Shown here piece after piece: positions 7,679 through 16,596 of a DNA stretch of 45,415 nt (positions are counted from its first letter, which is position 1; the number at the start of each line of letters is the position of its first letter). The stretch is from M50B103 sp041667565 (GTDB taxonomy: Bacteria > Fidelibacterota > Fidelibacteria > Fidelibacterales > Fidelibacteraceae). The position numbers were made by a program, and so were the translations under genes. The stretch is from contig CAZNFT010000010.1 in the NCBI GenBank assembly GCA_964572745.1, forward strand, positions 1-45,415, in the 5' to 3' direction. Below the pieces are notes generated by a model, which saw only the letters and a list, made by a program, of their open reading frames with translations, had not been told where the DNA came from and made no database searches.

Positions 7679-8577
7679 AACGATATTTAATATATTTCTT
7701 AAGTATTTTGCTCATATTTTCCTGTGCTATTGATATTACGGATGATGATGATGATAATAATCATGATATTTCATTCTATTCCGGCGATACACTTGATATT
7801 ATGACCTGGAATCTCCATCTTTTTCCCTCTAACGGACCCGCCAGTATAAATTACATGGAAGATGCCGTTCTTGCCTTACAACCCGATATTATTGCTTTTC
7901 AAGAAGTTCGATCTGAGCTTTCTTTGCAAACACTCGCAAATCGCTTAGATGATTACAGTTATGCAAAAGCAGAGGGCGGAAGTGATTGGGCACTGGCATA
8001 TCTTTACAATACAAAAGAGGTGACACTTTTCACCGATCACTATGAGATCTATACAAGAAATTCGCGTCCTTTCCCTCGCCCACCTTTTGTCATGGAAGCC
8101 AATTGGAATGGCAAAAAAATAATTATCATCAATAATCACCTTAAAGCAGGTGGTGATGGCTATCTCGATCTAAATGATGATTGGGATGAGGAAACACGGA
8201 GAAAAGAAGCCATTGATCTTTTGGATGAATATATCGTGGAATATTTCCCGGATGACCGTGTGGTAATTTTAGGTGATATGAATGATGAGTTGACAGATAA
8301 ACCTTCAAATAATGTTTTTAATACTATGCTTCTTGATCGGGAGTCTTATCAATTTACAGACCTGGCAATAGCGCAAGGTTCAAATCTTTTTTGGTCTTAC
8401 CCTTCTTGGCCTTCACATATTGATCACATTGCTATAACTAATGAACTATTTTCTGAGCATTATAAAACAGAAACTATCTTATATGATACTTATTTAAAAG
8501 GACGCTGGACTGAATACCTCGATAACATTTCAGATCACCGTCCAGTTGCCATTTCTTTAGTAATTCAGGAGGATTAA
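7675..8577 (+). CDS. Endonuclease/exonuclease/phosphatase family lipoprotein
   Basis: 300 aa. TTG start overlapping the previous stop (TTGA). Lipoprotein signal with lipobox IFSC (Cys17), then an acidic linker (five Asp, 23-27). The EEP fold follows with its usual motifs: TWNLH (Asn46), FQEVR (Glu77), NNHLKAGGD, LGDMND, SHIDHI and SDHRPV near the C-terminus. The family cleaves phosphodiester or phosphomonoester bonds (DNase I-like nucleases, sphingomyelinases, phosphatases) with Mg2+, and all key residues are present. The lipobox places it outside the cytoplasm, so extracellular nucleic-acid or phospholipid/phosphate scavenging is likely. Substrate not determinable. Confidence 0.88.
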   Translation: MKRYLIYFLSILLIFSCAIDITDDDDDNNHDISFYSGDTLDIMTWNLHLFPSNGPASINYMEDAVLALQPDIIAFQEVRSELSLQTLANRLDDYSYAKAEGGSDWALAYLYNTKEVTLFTDHYEIYTRNSRPFPRPPFVMEANWNGKKIIIINNHLKAGGDGYLDLNDDWDEETRRKEAIDLLDEYIVEYFPDDRVVILGDMNDELTDKPSNNVFNTMLLDRESYQFTDLAIAQGSNLFWSYPSWPSHIDHIAITNELFSEHYKTETILYDTYLKGRWTEYLDNISDHRPVAISLVIQED

Positions 8578-8579
8578 AA

Positions 8580-9368
8580 ATGATCAAACGTGATGATCTG
8601 GCTCGTGACCTGGAGCAATTTTTTCGATATGAGGATTATGAAGATTACTGCCTAAACGGTCTGCAAGTCGAAGGTAAAAATGAGATCAATAAGATCGCCT
8701 TTGCTGTTTCATATAACCTGCCCTCCCTGCAAGAAGCTATAAATTCGGGCGCTGATGCTTTCATTGTACATCACGGTATTTTTGGCAAGAATTTCTTTTC
8801 GATAAAAGGAAGAGAAAAGACAAAGATCAAAGCCCTATTGGATAATGACATCTCCCTTTTTGGCATTCATCTTCCTTTGGATGCCCACAGGGAATTAGGA
8901 AATAATGCTCAGCTCGCCGCCTGTATTTCTGCAGAGATCATTGATGCTTTCAGTGTCGGCTATAGTGTTAAAAACACGGCTAAATATTCTATAGAAAAAA
9001 TACTAAAAATATATCACGAAAAACTAGGGACCGATAAGACTGCGCCCATTAAAAGCAAGGGTATAAGTCCAGCAAGAACTTTTGGTATGGACCATTGTAA
9101 TTTTGGACCCGATATCCCTGAGAATATTGCCATTGTCTCTGGTGGCGGTGCCGGCTATTACGAAAAGGCCATCGATATGGGAGTTGATACGTATATCACC
9201 GGCGATATCCGTGAACAAGACCCCGCAATAGCCTTTGAAAGTAAAAGCAACTTTATAAATCTTGGTCATTATTACTCAGAAACCTTGGGTATTAAGGCTT
9301 TAGAAAATCATTGCAAAAACAATTACAATATTGAAACAATTTTTATAAATGTAAAGAACAGAATATAA
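8580..9368 (+). CDS. Nif3-like dinuclear metal centre protein
   Basis: 262 aa, NIF3/YbgI (DUF34) family. Strong AGGAGGATTAAAA ribosome site before ATG 8580. Metal-binding motifs are present: IVHHGIFG (His64, His65), HLPLDAH (His97, Asp101) and a C-terminal GHYYSE. The family forms hexameric toroids with a two-metal site in each subunit and is often misannotated as GTP cyclohydrolase 1 type 2; its function is unsettled, with metabolite or metal-insertion repair roles proposed. The length matches the short form without the PII-like insert. It is cytoplasmic, 2 bp after the EEP lipoprotein gene and abutting the glycosyltransferase gene. Confidence 0.93.
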   Translation: MIKRDDLARDLEQFFRYEDYEDYCLNGLQVEGKNEINKIAFAVSYNLPSLQEAINSGADAFIVHHGIFGKNFFSIKGREKTKIKALLDNDISLFGIHLPLDAHRELGNNAQLAACISAEIIDAFSVGYSVKNTAKYSIEKILKIYHEKLGTDKTAPIKSKGISPARTFGMDHCNFGPDIPENIAIVSGGGAGYYEKAIDMGVDTYITGDIREQDPAIAFESKSNFINLGHYYSETLGIKALENHCKNNYNIETIFINVKNRI

Positions 9369-10526
9369 ATGAAAATATTTGTCATTCCTTCCTGGTACCC
9401 CTATCCTAGCAATCCTATCAACGGAACTTTTTTTAAAGATCATGCCGAAAAATTACAGGCATCCGGGCATGATGTCACCGTTGTTGCCACAGAGATCATT
9501 TCTTTAAAAGGAATATTTTCTTCCCGCCCGGATCTTGGCAAGAAAATTTATAGCGAAAATAATGTTAAAACCTATCAGAATGTCCTCTTAAACCGGCATC
9601 CCGGGAATTTTCCAAAATTTTATGAACGCTATAAAAAAGAGTTTAACATTCTGCTTGAGGAAGCCATTAAAAAAGAAGGACTTCCTGACCTTTTCCATGT
9701 TCATTCTTCACTCTGGGCAGGAGCTGCACTTTGCGACATGAAACCGGGAGTGCCCATTATTGTAAGCGAACATATCAAAGAATTTCTCATTCCCGATGCT
9801 TTTGATGATTTTCAGCATAAACTCATCCAATATACTTATAATAATATTCAGGGATTGATTGCACCTTCCTCTTCTGTGATGGAAGCTATTCAGAGTACAT
9901 TCAAAATACCTGATTCATGTAAAACTCAAGTTATTCCCAACATGGTCGATACTGACTATTTTGTTCCATTAAAGGATAAACCTGATAATGAGCGTTTTTC
10001 TTTTTTGATCGTTGCTATGCTGCGTCCTGAAAAACGCATTGATACTATCATCCAAGCTTTTATACCGATAGGAAATAATTTTTTGGCCAGACTAAATATT
10101 TTAGGTGACGGTCCTGAATATAAAAATCTTCATACTATAAGTGAAGAATTCCATCTGGATAGACTGGTCAAATTTCTAAAGAAAAAAGGGAGAACAGAGG
10201 TTCTGAATGCTATGCAAAAAACAGATGTCTGCCTTCTCTTTTCAGAAATGGAAACCTTTGGTGTCACACTCATTGAAGCATTATCTTGCGGTATCCCCGT
10301 GATAGGTGGAAATGTTGGCGGTGCAAATGATATCATCACTCCCGAAAACGGACTTATCGTTCCAACTGACGATCCCAAAGCTTTGCAACAGGCAATGAAA
10401 TATATGATCAATAATATAGAAAATTACGATCGGGATAAGATTCGTGACGATGCGGTAAAACGCTTTGATACAAAAGTTGTGATCGCAGCCTTAGAAAAGT
10501 TTTACAAGAGTTTAATTCTTAAATAA
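9369..10526 (+). CDS. GT4-family glycosyltransferase
   Basis: 385 aa, full-length GT-B retaining glycosyltransferase. The N-half opens with IPSWYPYPSNPINGTFFKDH, typical of GT4 enzymes that start near the membrane. The C-half has the nucleotide-sugar motif with E-x7-E in the segment SEMETFGVTLIEAL, followed by GIPVIGGNVGG. It transfers a hexose from a nucleotide sugar to a lipid- or glycan-linked acceptor at the inner face of the membrane, probably for surface polysaccharide. It starts immediately after the Nif3 stop. Two flippase genes converge on it from the other side, consistent with a polysaccharide region. Donor and acceptor cannot be read from sequence. Confidence 0.92.
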   Translation: MKIFVIPSWYPYPSNPINGTFFKDHAEKLQASGHDVTVVATEIISLKGIFSSRPDLGKKIYSENNVKTYQNVLLNRHPGNFPKFYERYKKEFNILLEEAIKKEGLPDLFHVHSSLWAGAALCDMKPGVPIIVSEHIKEFLIPDAFDDFQHKLIQYTYNNIQGLIAPSSSVMEAIQSTFKIPDSCKTQVIPNMVDTDYFVPLKDKPDNERFSFLIVAMLRPEKRIDTIIQAFIPIGNNFLARLNILGDGPEYKNLHTISEEFHLDRLVKFLKKKGRTEVLNAMQKTDVCLLFSEMETFGVTLIEALSCGIPVIGGNVGGANDIITPENGLIVPTDDPKALQQAMKYMINNIENYDRDKIRDDAVKRFDTKVVIAALEKFYKSLILK

Positions 10527-10710
10527 TATAAAATTGCTGTTTTCAGGAAATTACTGATAAATATGTCCAGCTTAGAACAAGTCTGCTTTTTATGTCTATT
10601 CCAGAGTAAATTATTAAAAGCTATCTTGTTAATAAGCCTCATAACAGCGATATATGTATCAAAAAAATCTCTCGAAAATAACTTAGTATTAACTTATAAA
10701 AAGGCTTCTA

Positions 10711-12129
10711 TTAATTATTTAATTGTTTTTTGTTTTTCCCATTAAAAGATTGGATGAGAAAAACTATCAGAACATATATGGCTGTGATAAAAGCCTTAAC
10801 TAAGTAGCTTGTTTCTACAAAGATAATATTCAAATATAAAAGACATGAAATCCCTGTTACGAGCAGTAATTTAAAATCGATCTTCATGGATCTGTTTTGA
10901 TTTAAAACCCATAAGCGTAAAAGCAAAGCCATAATACAGTAAGCTACTAATGTAGCAAGAGCAGCTCCTGTAATACCTAATTTAGGAATCAATATAATAT
11001 TTAAAATAATATTCACTAAAGCCGCTGCACCAATAAAGACGGCATTCAAAGCTGTTTTTTTATAATAATACAAAGAAGGTAATTGAAGAAAATATAATCC
11101 CATGGCAACATAAGCAGCCATAATTATTGGGATAATCTTAATGCCTTCCCAATAAGAGGGATGTAAAAGATATTTTCCAAAAATAGGGATCTTGATCAGA
11201 ACAGGAAGCCAGATAGATGCAATAAACCAGGCAAAAACAAGGATGATGCCTGTCCGGGAATATATTTTCCCTAGCTCTGCCCTGCCGCCCTCTTCATCGA
11301 TCTTGCCTAAAAAATAAGGCTGCCAACCGGAATTAAAACTATAGACCAACAATCTCATTAAAACCGCTACCGTATAGGAAGCAACATATAAACCTGTGGC
11401 ATTATCACCCAAATAATATCCCAACATACGCCTGTCTGCTAACTCAATGGTCCTATCTAAAAGCCCGGAGATCAAAAAAGGAAATCCAAATATCAATAGT
11501 TCTTTTAGGACCGCTTTAGATATATGCGCTCCCTTTATTCTTGGTAAAAGGATGAATAAAAAGATAATAAAAATAAGTCCCGATGAACCTAAATTCGCCC
11601 AGAGTATATATTGTATATCTGTGCTTAAAGTACTAACAAGGAGTAATAAAAGCGATAATTTAACAAGAATTTCGATATTTTGCAGGATCACCGAAAAAAG
11701 AGCTCGTCCCTCGGCGCGAAGGTATAGAAGTCCCTGATTATTAATTATATCAAAGAATAATATACCCAGTGATATAAATAAAAGTTTACCGGAATCCTGG
11801 CGGATCAATAGTGGGGCTAAATGCTCAGTTAATAATGAAGCTATTAAGACGAAAGAAATTGCCAGTGTGGAGATCATAAACAGGGCATTTTTCAGATAAG
11901 CGGATTTATCATTTCCTCTTACATAATAATTCATAAAAGCTGCATCGAGCCCAAAGGGCAGGATCACAGCCATAAATGAAATAAACACATAGCAATAAGC
12001 TAACTGACCGTACGACTCAGGAGAAAAGAGATTAGACCAGATCGTAACCTGAATAATAAAATTTAGTCCCCGCGAAAAAATATTTCCGCCGGTATAAATG
12101 ATAGAATCTTTTAATAATCGCCTACTCAC
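10711..12129 (-). CDS. Polysaccharide flippase (Wzx/MOP family), second of pair
   Basis: About 472 aa, 12-14 hydrophobic segments, MOP superfamily (polysaccharide_synt/MATE-like). These proteins flip lipid-linked oligosaccharides across the inner membrane. I start at GTG 12129 because AAGAGG lies 7 nt upstream; the longer TTG 12135 start would leave only 1 nt. It overlaps the 3' end of the upstream flippase gene by 8 nt, so translation is probably coupled. It shares the order of hydrophobic segments and short motifs such as FGFPFLISGL and GYYLGDNATGLYVASYT with its neighbour, indicating old paralogues. The C-terminus is Lys/Asn-rich. Confidence 0.9.
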   Translation of the reverse strand: MSRRLLKDSIIYTGGNIFSRGLNFIIQVTIWSNLFSPESYGQLAYCYVFISFMAVILPFGLDAAFMNYYVRGNDKSAYLKNALFMISTLAISFVLIASLLTEHLAPLLIRQDSGKLLFISLGILFFDIINNQGLLYLRAEGRALFSVILQNIEILVKLSLLLLLVSTLSTDIQYILWANLGSSGLIFIIFLFILLPRIKGAHISKAVLKELLIFGFPFLISGLLDRTIELADRRMLGYYLGDNATGLYVASYTVAVLMRLLVYSFNSGWQPYFLGKIDEEGGRAELGKIYSRTGIILVFAWFIASIWLPVLIKIPIFGKYLLHPSYWEGIKIIPIIMAAYVAMGLYFLQLPSLYYYKKTALNAVFIGAAALVNIILNIILIPKLGITGAALATLVAYCIMALLLRLWVLNQNRSMKIDFKLLLVTGISCLLYLNIIFVETSYLVKAFITAIYVLIVFLIQSFNGKNKKQLNN

Positions 12130-13561
12130 CGACAAGCCTCTTTTTTCTTGGGTAAAGAATGATGAACATAAGAATAGAATACAAAGCTATTAGCGCAAAA
12201 CGCAGGCCAGGGCTACTAATACCATGAATAAAATAATATAAAGTCAATAAAAGTGTTAAGATAAACATGATAGCTAATTTCAGCCATTCGTAAGGTATTT
12301 TTAGCCAATTCCGAACAATAAGATAAGTCGTAATTGCCATAAAAACATAAGCTGAGAGTGAGGAAATACCAGCACCTATCATGCCCACTTTCGGAATGAG
12401 AATAAGGTTTAAACCTACATTGATAGTTGCTGCAATTGCCACAACAATTGAAATCACCCAGGTTTTTCCTGTATAAAAAATTGAGGGATGAAAATTAATA
12501 TAAATACCATTAAATAAATATGCGGCAAGAATAAGTGGCACAACAACAATGCCCGACCAATAAGATTCAGCAATGATATGTCGTCCAAAGATCTCGAAAG
12601 AGACAATTTCTTGTATAAAAAAAGATACCAGTAAGAAGACAATGCTCATAAGAAACACAAACCAGGTCATAATGTTTGAAAACAATCTGGGTGCATGCGG
12701 ATCATTATGTTTTTGCAAGAAAAAAGGTTGCCAGGCAAAACGAAAAGCCATGACAATAAGCATCATAAAAATGCCAAGTTTATGGCCTGCCGAATATAAT
12801 CCCACGGCTTCCAATCCATCAAACCACTTAAGCATATAACGATCACTTAGCTCAATGATCATACTTGATAAACCGCTGGGTACAAAAGGCAGACCAAATA
12901 AAATCAATTTTTTCCATAAGCTCCCCGATAGCTTGCCCTTTACATTTTTAAATACAATAGGAAGCAAGACAAGAAAGGAGAAAGTTGATGCACATAGATT
13001 CGAGATAAAAATAGCCTCTAAACCCAATCCGCGAAAACTAATAAGATAAATATTCAGACCGACATTAATAAAAACATTGATCAATGTAATCGTCGTAAAA
13101 ACGATGGCTTTATTATTTATACGCAGAAAATGCAAAGGAATAAGATACATGGCATCTAAAAATAGAATACCGGCGGTGAGGCGAATAATATTTGCATAAT
13201 GAGTTGAATGTAATATTAACTGCGAAATTGTTGGAGCTGCTATCCATATCAATAAGGAAAAGGCAAGACTAGTGATCAGAATAGAGGTATAAACAGTTGT
13301 AAATACATCTTTTTTATTAAAATCTTCCGAAGTTTCCGCTTTTGAATAATAGCGTAAAAAAGCACTTTCTAAACCATAATGATAAAAGATATTTAAAAAA
13401 GCGATAAAGGCATAAACAAGCGAGACCACACCATATTCTTCGGGAGTGATATGATAGGAATAGTAAGGTAACAACAAAAAATTGATCATACGAGCGGCAA
13501 CATAGCCTATACCATAGACAATTGTCTGTTTACTGAGTTTAATAATATCGTTTCTGATCAT
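12122..13561 (-). CDS. Polysaccharide flippase (Wzx/MOP family), first of pair
   Basis: 479 aa, multi-pass membrane protein of the Wzx/MOP type. The N-terminus (LSKQTIVYGIGYVAARMINF) and internal FGLPFVPSGLSSMIIELSDR are typical of the O-antigen/teichuronic flippase branch. A basic segment (YPRKKRL) sits at the cytoplasmic C-terminus. It precedes a second flippase with overlapping ends and follows a FemAB-like gene after a 93-bp gap that contains a heptamer repeat. Two flippases in one operon could act on different glycans or as a pair. No polymerase (Wzy) is visible nearby. Confidence 0.92.
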   Translation of the reverse strand: MIRNDIIKLSKQTIVYGIGYVAARMINFLLLPYYSYHITPEEYGVVSLVYAFIAFLNIFYHYGLESAFLRYYSKAETSEDFNKKDVFTTVYTSILITSLAFSLLIWIAAPTISQLILHSTHYANIIRLTAGILFLDAMYLIPLHFLRINNKAIVFTTITLINVFINVGLNIYLISFRGLGLEAIFISNLCASTFSFLVLLPIVFKNVKGKLSGSLWKKLILFGLPFVPSGLSSMIIELSDRYMLKWFDGLEAVGLYSAGHKLGIFMMLIVMAFRFAWQPFFLQKHNDPHAPRLFSNIMTWFVFLMSIVFLLVSFFIQEIVSFEIFGRHIIAESYWSGIVVVPLILAAYLFNGIYINFHPSIFYTGKTWVISIVVAIAATINVGLNLILIPKVGMIGAGISSLSAYVFMAITTYLIVRNWLKIPYEWLKLAIMFILTLLLTLYYFIHGISSPGLRFALIALYSILMFIILYPRKKRLVGE

Positions 13562-13597
13562 TAAAATCCAATTTTTGTAGAGATTTAATCACCTTAG

Positions 13598-13618
13598 GTA
13601 CTGAGTACTGAGCACCGG
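13598..13618. repeat. GTACTGA heptamer repeat
   Basis: GTACTGA twice in perfect tandem followed by the degenerate unit GCACCGG. Located between the FemAB-like and flippase genes. Confidence 0.7.
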
Positions 13619-13653
13619 TTCCTTACTCTTTATTTTTTACTCTATACTAAATT

Positions 13654-13667
13654 TTCAATATTCAATA
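13654..13667. repeat. TTCAATA heptamer, overlapping a gene end
   Basis: Two perfect TTCAATA units. The TGA stop (13655-13657, minus strand) and final codons of the FemAB-like gene lie within it. Confidence 0.6.
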
Positions 13668-14623
13668 TCTAATTTAAGGGTATCTCTAAAGATCCCACCG
13701 GATCCAAAATTTTCCTTAAAGCGGGCCAATCCATAATTAGGTTCCATGTTTACTGTAAAAATACCATAATCCAGATAATGAAATCCTCTTTTTATACTAT
13801 CCTCGATGACTTCTTTAAAGAGCACATTCACGCCCCTGTATTCTTGATAAGCTTCATCATGTGAAATATAAAATGCTAAAGTCACCAAATCATTGGTATC
13901 GAACATCACAATACCGGCTATCATGCTTTCCTCAAGATAGGCAGCATATAAATGTATCCTATCAGGATATAATGCTTTAAGCTTTTTAAGCTCATCTAAA
14001 GTATGAGTTGGATTAACACCATGCCGGATCTTAAGATTGCTCTTTAGAATTGAATAAAAAACTTCATAGTCATCTGTCTCACGTACCTTAACACCCATTT
14101 TTTCGCCCCGACGGTAAGCCGTGCGGTGAGTCCCTTTAAATTTAGCAATATTCTTCTCAATAGTATCCTCCAGCTTTAACACTGAGGATATTTCTCGCTT
14201 AAAATAAGTGTAACCTTCCAGAAAACAGGCAAATTCAAGGTAATTATTCAATTGTTGATTGTAGATATCAGGAGCCAGAGTCATAATAATACTATCAAAA
14301 CCCTCAGATTTTGCGTATTCACTTAAAGCTTTTACCATCTTGACATTTTTTTCAACACCCTGATTCAGAGGTTGCACAATTCCCCCATAAGAAGACCCTC
14401 GATGAGATAATAGTACACGTTGACCATCCAATTCGATATCAACGGCCGGAAATACTGCAGCCACTTTATTTCTTTCCATAAAGACCAATGAATGATCATT
14501 AAATCGACCTTTTGGATGATAATTAAGAAATTTTCGTTCATGAAAAATGGTCCCGTTATTGGCTTCTTTTACAAAATCATCCCAAAAAACATGGATATTT
14601 TCATCATACCTCGTCAATTTCAT
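13655..14623 (-). CDS. FemAB/GNAT-like acyltransferase
   Basis: 322 aa, similar to the FemAB-like branch of the GNAT fold (peptidoglycan bridge or BioF2-like acyltransferases). The second GNAT half lies at about 155-300, with FKGTHRTAYRRGEKMGVKVRE (split across two conserved stretches) and a late YLDYGIF segment. FemX-type members transfer amino acids from aminoacyl-tRNA to peptidoglycan precursors; others act on exopolysaccharide sugars. With flippases downstream, modification of a surface glycan is the more likely role. It lies 2 bp after amrB, with AAGGATAATT as ribosome site before ATG 14623. The stop codon lies inside a heptamer repeat. Exact substrate unknown. Confidence 0.8.
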   Translation of the reverse strand: MKLTRYDENIHVFWDDFVKEANNGTIFHERKFLNYHPKGRFNDHSLVFMERNKVAAVFPAVDIELDGQRVLLSHRGSSYGGIVQPLNQGVEKNVKMVKALSEYAKSEGFDSIIMTLAPDIYNQQLNNYLEFACFLEGYTYFKREISSVLKLEDTIEKNIAKFKGTHRTAYRRGEKMGVKVRETDDYEVFYSILKSNLKIRHGVNPTHTLDELKKLKALYPDRIHLYAAYLEESMIAGIVMFDTNDLVTLAFYISHDEAYQEYRGVNVLFKEVIEDSIKRGFHYLDYGIFTVNMEPNYGLARFKENFGSGGIFRDTLKLDIEY

Positions 14624-14625
14624 AA

Positions 14626-15459
14626 TTATCCTTCATCTTTCATTAAAATTGCTGAGCTATACCCCACTACAGAGCTGTTATCATTGGAAACTTCCCCGGA
14701 ATGTGTATAAGCGAGAACTTTTATTTCATTTTTATTAATTTTCAAGCCCTTTAACAAGGCAAGAATTGCGCCACCGCCGCAAGCTTCCACATCCTCGGAA
14801 TATAATAAATTATACAGCTCATCGCTCTTAGCTTTTTGTAATAATTCAATAAATTTCCCATCCATGGTTTTAGCCGTCTTTGCGTCATGAAAATGAGAAA
14901 GATCGGAGGATGCTATGAATAAAATATCGCGCCCGTACTGCGCATATAAAGTCGAAATACACTTAGCCAGATTTTCTATAGAAAGCAAACTCTGATCACC
15001 CATGACCATTGGCAATATAGGAATATTTCCAAATAGATGCTGAACAAAGGGTAACTGGACTTCGAGAGCATGTTCCTTATCATGGCCACGTATCGATCTT
15101 TCAATACCCTTGCAAGAAAGTGTAATATCGCGAGCAATACTGTCAATTGGCATATCACCTAAAGGTGTTCTATAGGCATCATGAGAACTGATCGATGTAG
15201 CATTAAAGTAAAGTCTATGCGATGGAGAAATAATACAAACAAGTTTATATTGCCTCCCCTTAAGATAAGAATATGCCTTAGCTGCCTGAGCGCCTGAATA
15301 AACATAGCCGGCATGGGGTGCAATGATCCCTGCAATATGTCTGTAATCAAATGAGCCATCTGCTTTGTTCAATGCAAACAGATCTTCAAGTTCTTTTTTT
15401 AAGTCGAAAGGATCCTTGGGATAAAACAGACCGGCGACTGAGGGTTTTCGAATATTCAT
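14626..15459 (-). CDS. amrB: AmmeMemoRadiSam system protein B (MEMO family)
   Basis: 277 aa, a complete MEMO1-like protein. The metal-site residues known from human MEMO1 appear at equal positions: His49 in APHAGYVYSG and His81 in SPSHRLYF, with the later Cys in VEACGGGAI. SSDLSHFHD and THSGEVSND are also conserved. The family resembles extradiol dioxygenases, and in prokaryotes it works with an AMMECR1 protein and a radical-SAM enzyme. Neither partner is in this window; the gene is instead linked to FemAB and flippase genes. The start is an ATG with weak AAGAGA upstream. Confidence 0.93.
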   Translation of the reverse strand: MNIRKPSVAGLFYPKDPFDLKKELEDLFALNKADGSFDYRHIAGIIAPHAGYVYSGAQAAKAYSYLKGRQYKLVCIISPSHRLYFNATSISSHDAYRTPLGDMPIDSIARDITLSCKGIERSIRGHDKEHALEVQLPFVQHLFGNIPILPMVMGDQSLLSIENLAKCISTLYAQYGRDILFIASSDLSHFHDAKTAKTMDGKFIELLQKAKSDELYNLLYSEDVEACGGGAILALLKGLKINKNEIKVLAYTHSGEVSNDNSSVVGYSSAILMKDEG

Positions 15460-15827
15460 TATATTTATTCTCTTAATAATTTTTCTATTATATGCATTTC
15501 ACAAATCTTAAGTTTCGAAATTTATATTTTAAACGATCTCATCTTGATCTCTCCTTCATCCTGCCCCGATTTTTTAGCATTGGAGCTTCTATCACTTGGC
15601 CGTGCACGCGGAGAGAAAGTTTAAACCATCAACTATCAACTATCAATATAGTTTACGATGATTTCAATTTCCTTAATTGCAATGGACGAATCCACCAACG
15701 CCACAAGAGTCTCTTCGAGGCTGACAGAGAAGTTGATCCTTGCTGGATATTCAATTTCATATTTCAATTATCAAAATTCAGAATGGGGAAAAATCATCCT
15801 AACGATCTCTCACCTTTTAAGCTCAGG
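15460..15827. other. Intergenic region between amrB and the HIT gene
   Basis: About 370 bp. It contains the second AACTATC repeat copy (listed separately). An open plus-strand frame crosses it, but that frame runs on antisense to the HIT gene and has no ribosome site or recognisable product, so I call no gene. No terminator with a clear T tract for the HIT transcript is seen. Confidence 0.5.
15624..15644. repeat. AACTATC heptamer repeat, copy 2
   Basis: AACCATC followed by two perfect AACTATC units. The first 17 nt are identical to 921-937, about 14.7 kb away. Confidence 0.75.
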
Positions 15828-16349
15828 CTACTTTACCTTATCATATTCCGTTTTCAGCATTTGCCAGCATTCGGTCATACCATCAACATTCACCTGAGTA
15901 TGTCCCAAAACAGGCATAAAACTTGTATCGCCATTCCAACGGGGGACAATATGTTTGTGAATATGTTGTGCTATACCTGCACCTGCAGACTCACCAATAT
16001 TAAAACCAATATTAAAACCGTCGGGATTCATAGTTTTTTTCAGTATAGCAACAGTGATCTGTGTAAGTTTACTGATCTCAGATAATTCTTCTTCGCTTAA
16101 TACTAAATAATCGGATAAATGGCGATAAGGTACCACCATTACATGACCATTATTGTAAGGATATCTATTCATGATGATGAAAGCTTTTTTTCCGCGATAA
16201 AGGATAAGATCTTCTTTATCTTTATCATATTTCGGCTTAGTACAAAATATACAGGTCTTAGGCTTCTCATCTTCAGGCAGGCGAACATATTCCATTCGCC
16301 AAGGAGCCCATAAGTGAGCAAATCTTTTTGTCTTTTTGCTTTTGTTCAT
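15828..16349 (-). CDS. HIT-family (histidine triad) nucleotide hydrolase/phosphorylase
   Basis: 173 aa. A zinc-type CIFC pair (33-36) sits before the HIT domain, whose triad reads QHIHKHIVPRW (His129, His131, His133); NRYPYNNGHVMVVPYRH is also typical. The extended N-terminus (HLWAPWRMEYV) matches the branch that includes mycobacterial Ap4A phosphorylase-like proteins. It probably cleaves dinucleoside polyphosphates or AMP conjugates in the cytosol. It has its own predicted promoter and AAAAAGG ribosome site, so it is likely monocistronic. Confidence 0.93.
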   Translation of the reverse strand: MNKSKKTKRFAHLWAPWRMEYVRLPEDEKPKTCIFCTKPKYDKDKEDLILYRGKKAFIIMNRYPYNNGHVMVVPYRHLSDYLVLSEEELSEISKLTQITVAILKKTMNPDGFNIGFNIGESAGAGIAQHIHKHIVPRWNGDTSFMPVLGHTQVNVDGMTECWQMLKTEYDKVK

Positions 16350-16372
16350 ATCGACCTTTTTCCTTTTTGCGA

Positions 16373-16401
16373 AATGTAAGTATTTTAGACAAAATAAACA
16401 A
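16373..16401 (-). promoter_or_regulatory. Promoter for the HIT gene
   Basis: On the minus strand: TTGTTT, 17 bp, TACATT, with the start site about 15-20 nt before the gene's ribosome site. Confidence 0.5.
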
Positions 16402-16522
16402 GAAAGAGGATGCCTCTGCTAATTATTAATCACTTGTTTTAGAAATTATTTTAAAGTGCTGATGTCATAATAGTAAATTGAATAAAAATAATCAGTATAT
16501 CTCTCGTTTTGTTTAGAATAAT

Positions 16523-16549
16523 AAAAAAGCCCCATCTTAAGGACAGGGC
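16523..16549 (-). terminator. Terminator of rplU-rpmA
   Basis: On the minus strand GCCCTGTC pairs with GATGGGGC (8 bp, two wobbles, 5-nt loop), followed by six T. A second perfect hairpin, CCAAGG/CCTTGG (16562-16578), lies between it and the rpmA stop. Confidence 0.8.
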
Positions 16550-16596
16550 CAGAATATCTTCCCAAGGGGATTCCTTGGTATGTGTAGCTCTCTTAC

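Noticed and set aside
10563..10745. 60-codon plus-strand frame between GT4 and the flippase
   Set aside because: Low-complexity AT-rich frame without a ribosome site; it overlaps the flippase 3' end.
15492..16085. 197-codon plus-strand frame
   Set aside because: Its 3' part is antisense to the HIT gene, it has no ribosome site or recognisable domain, and its 5' part is intergenic repeat.
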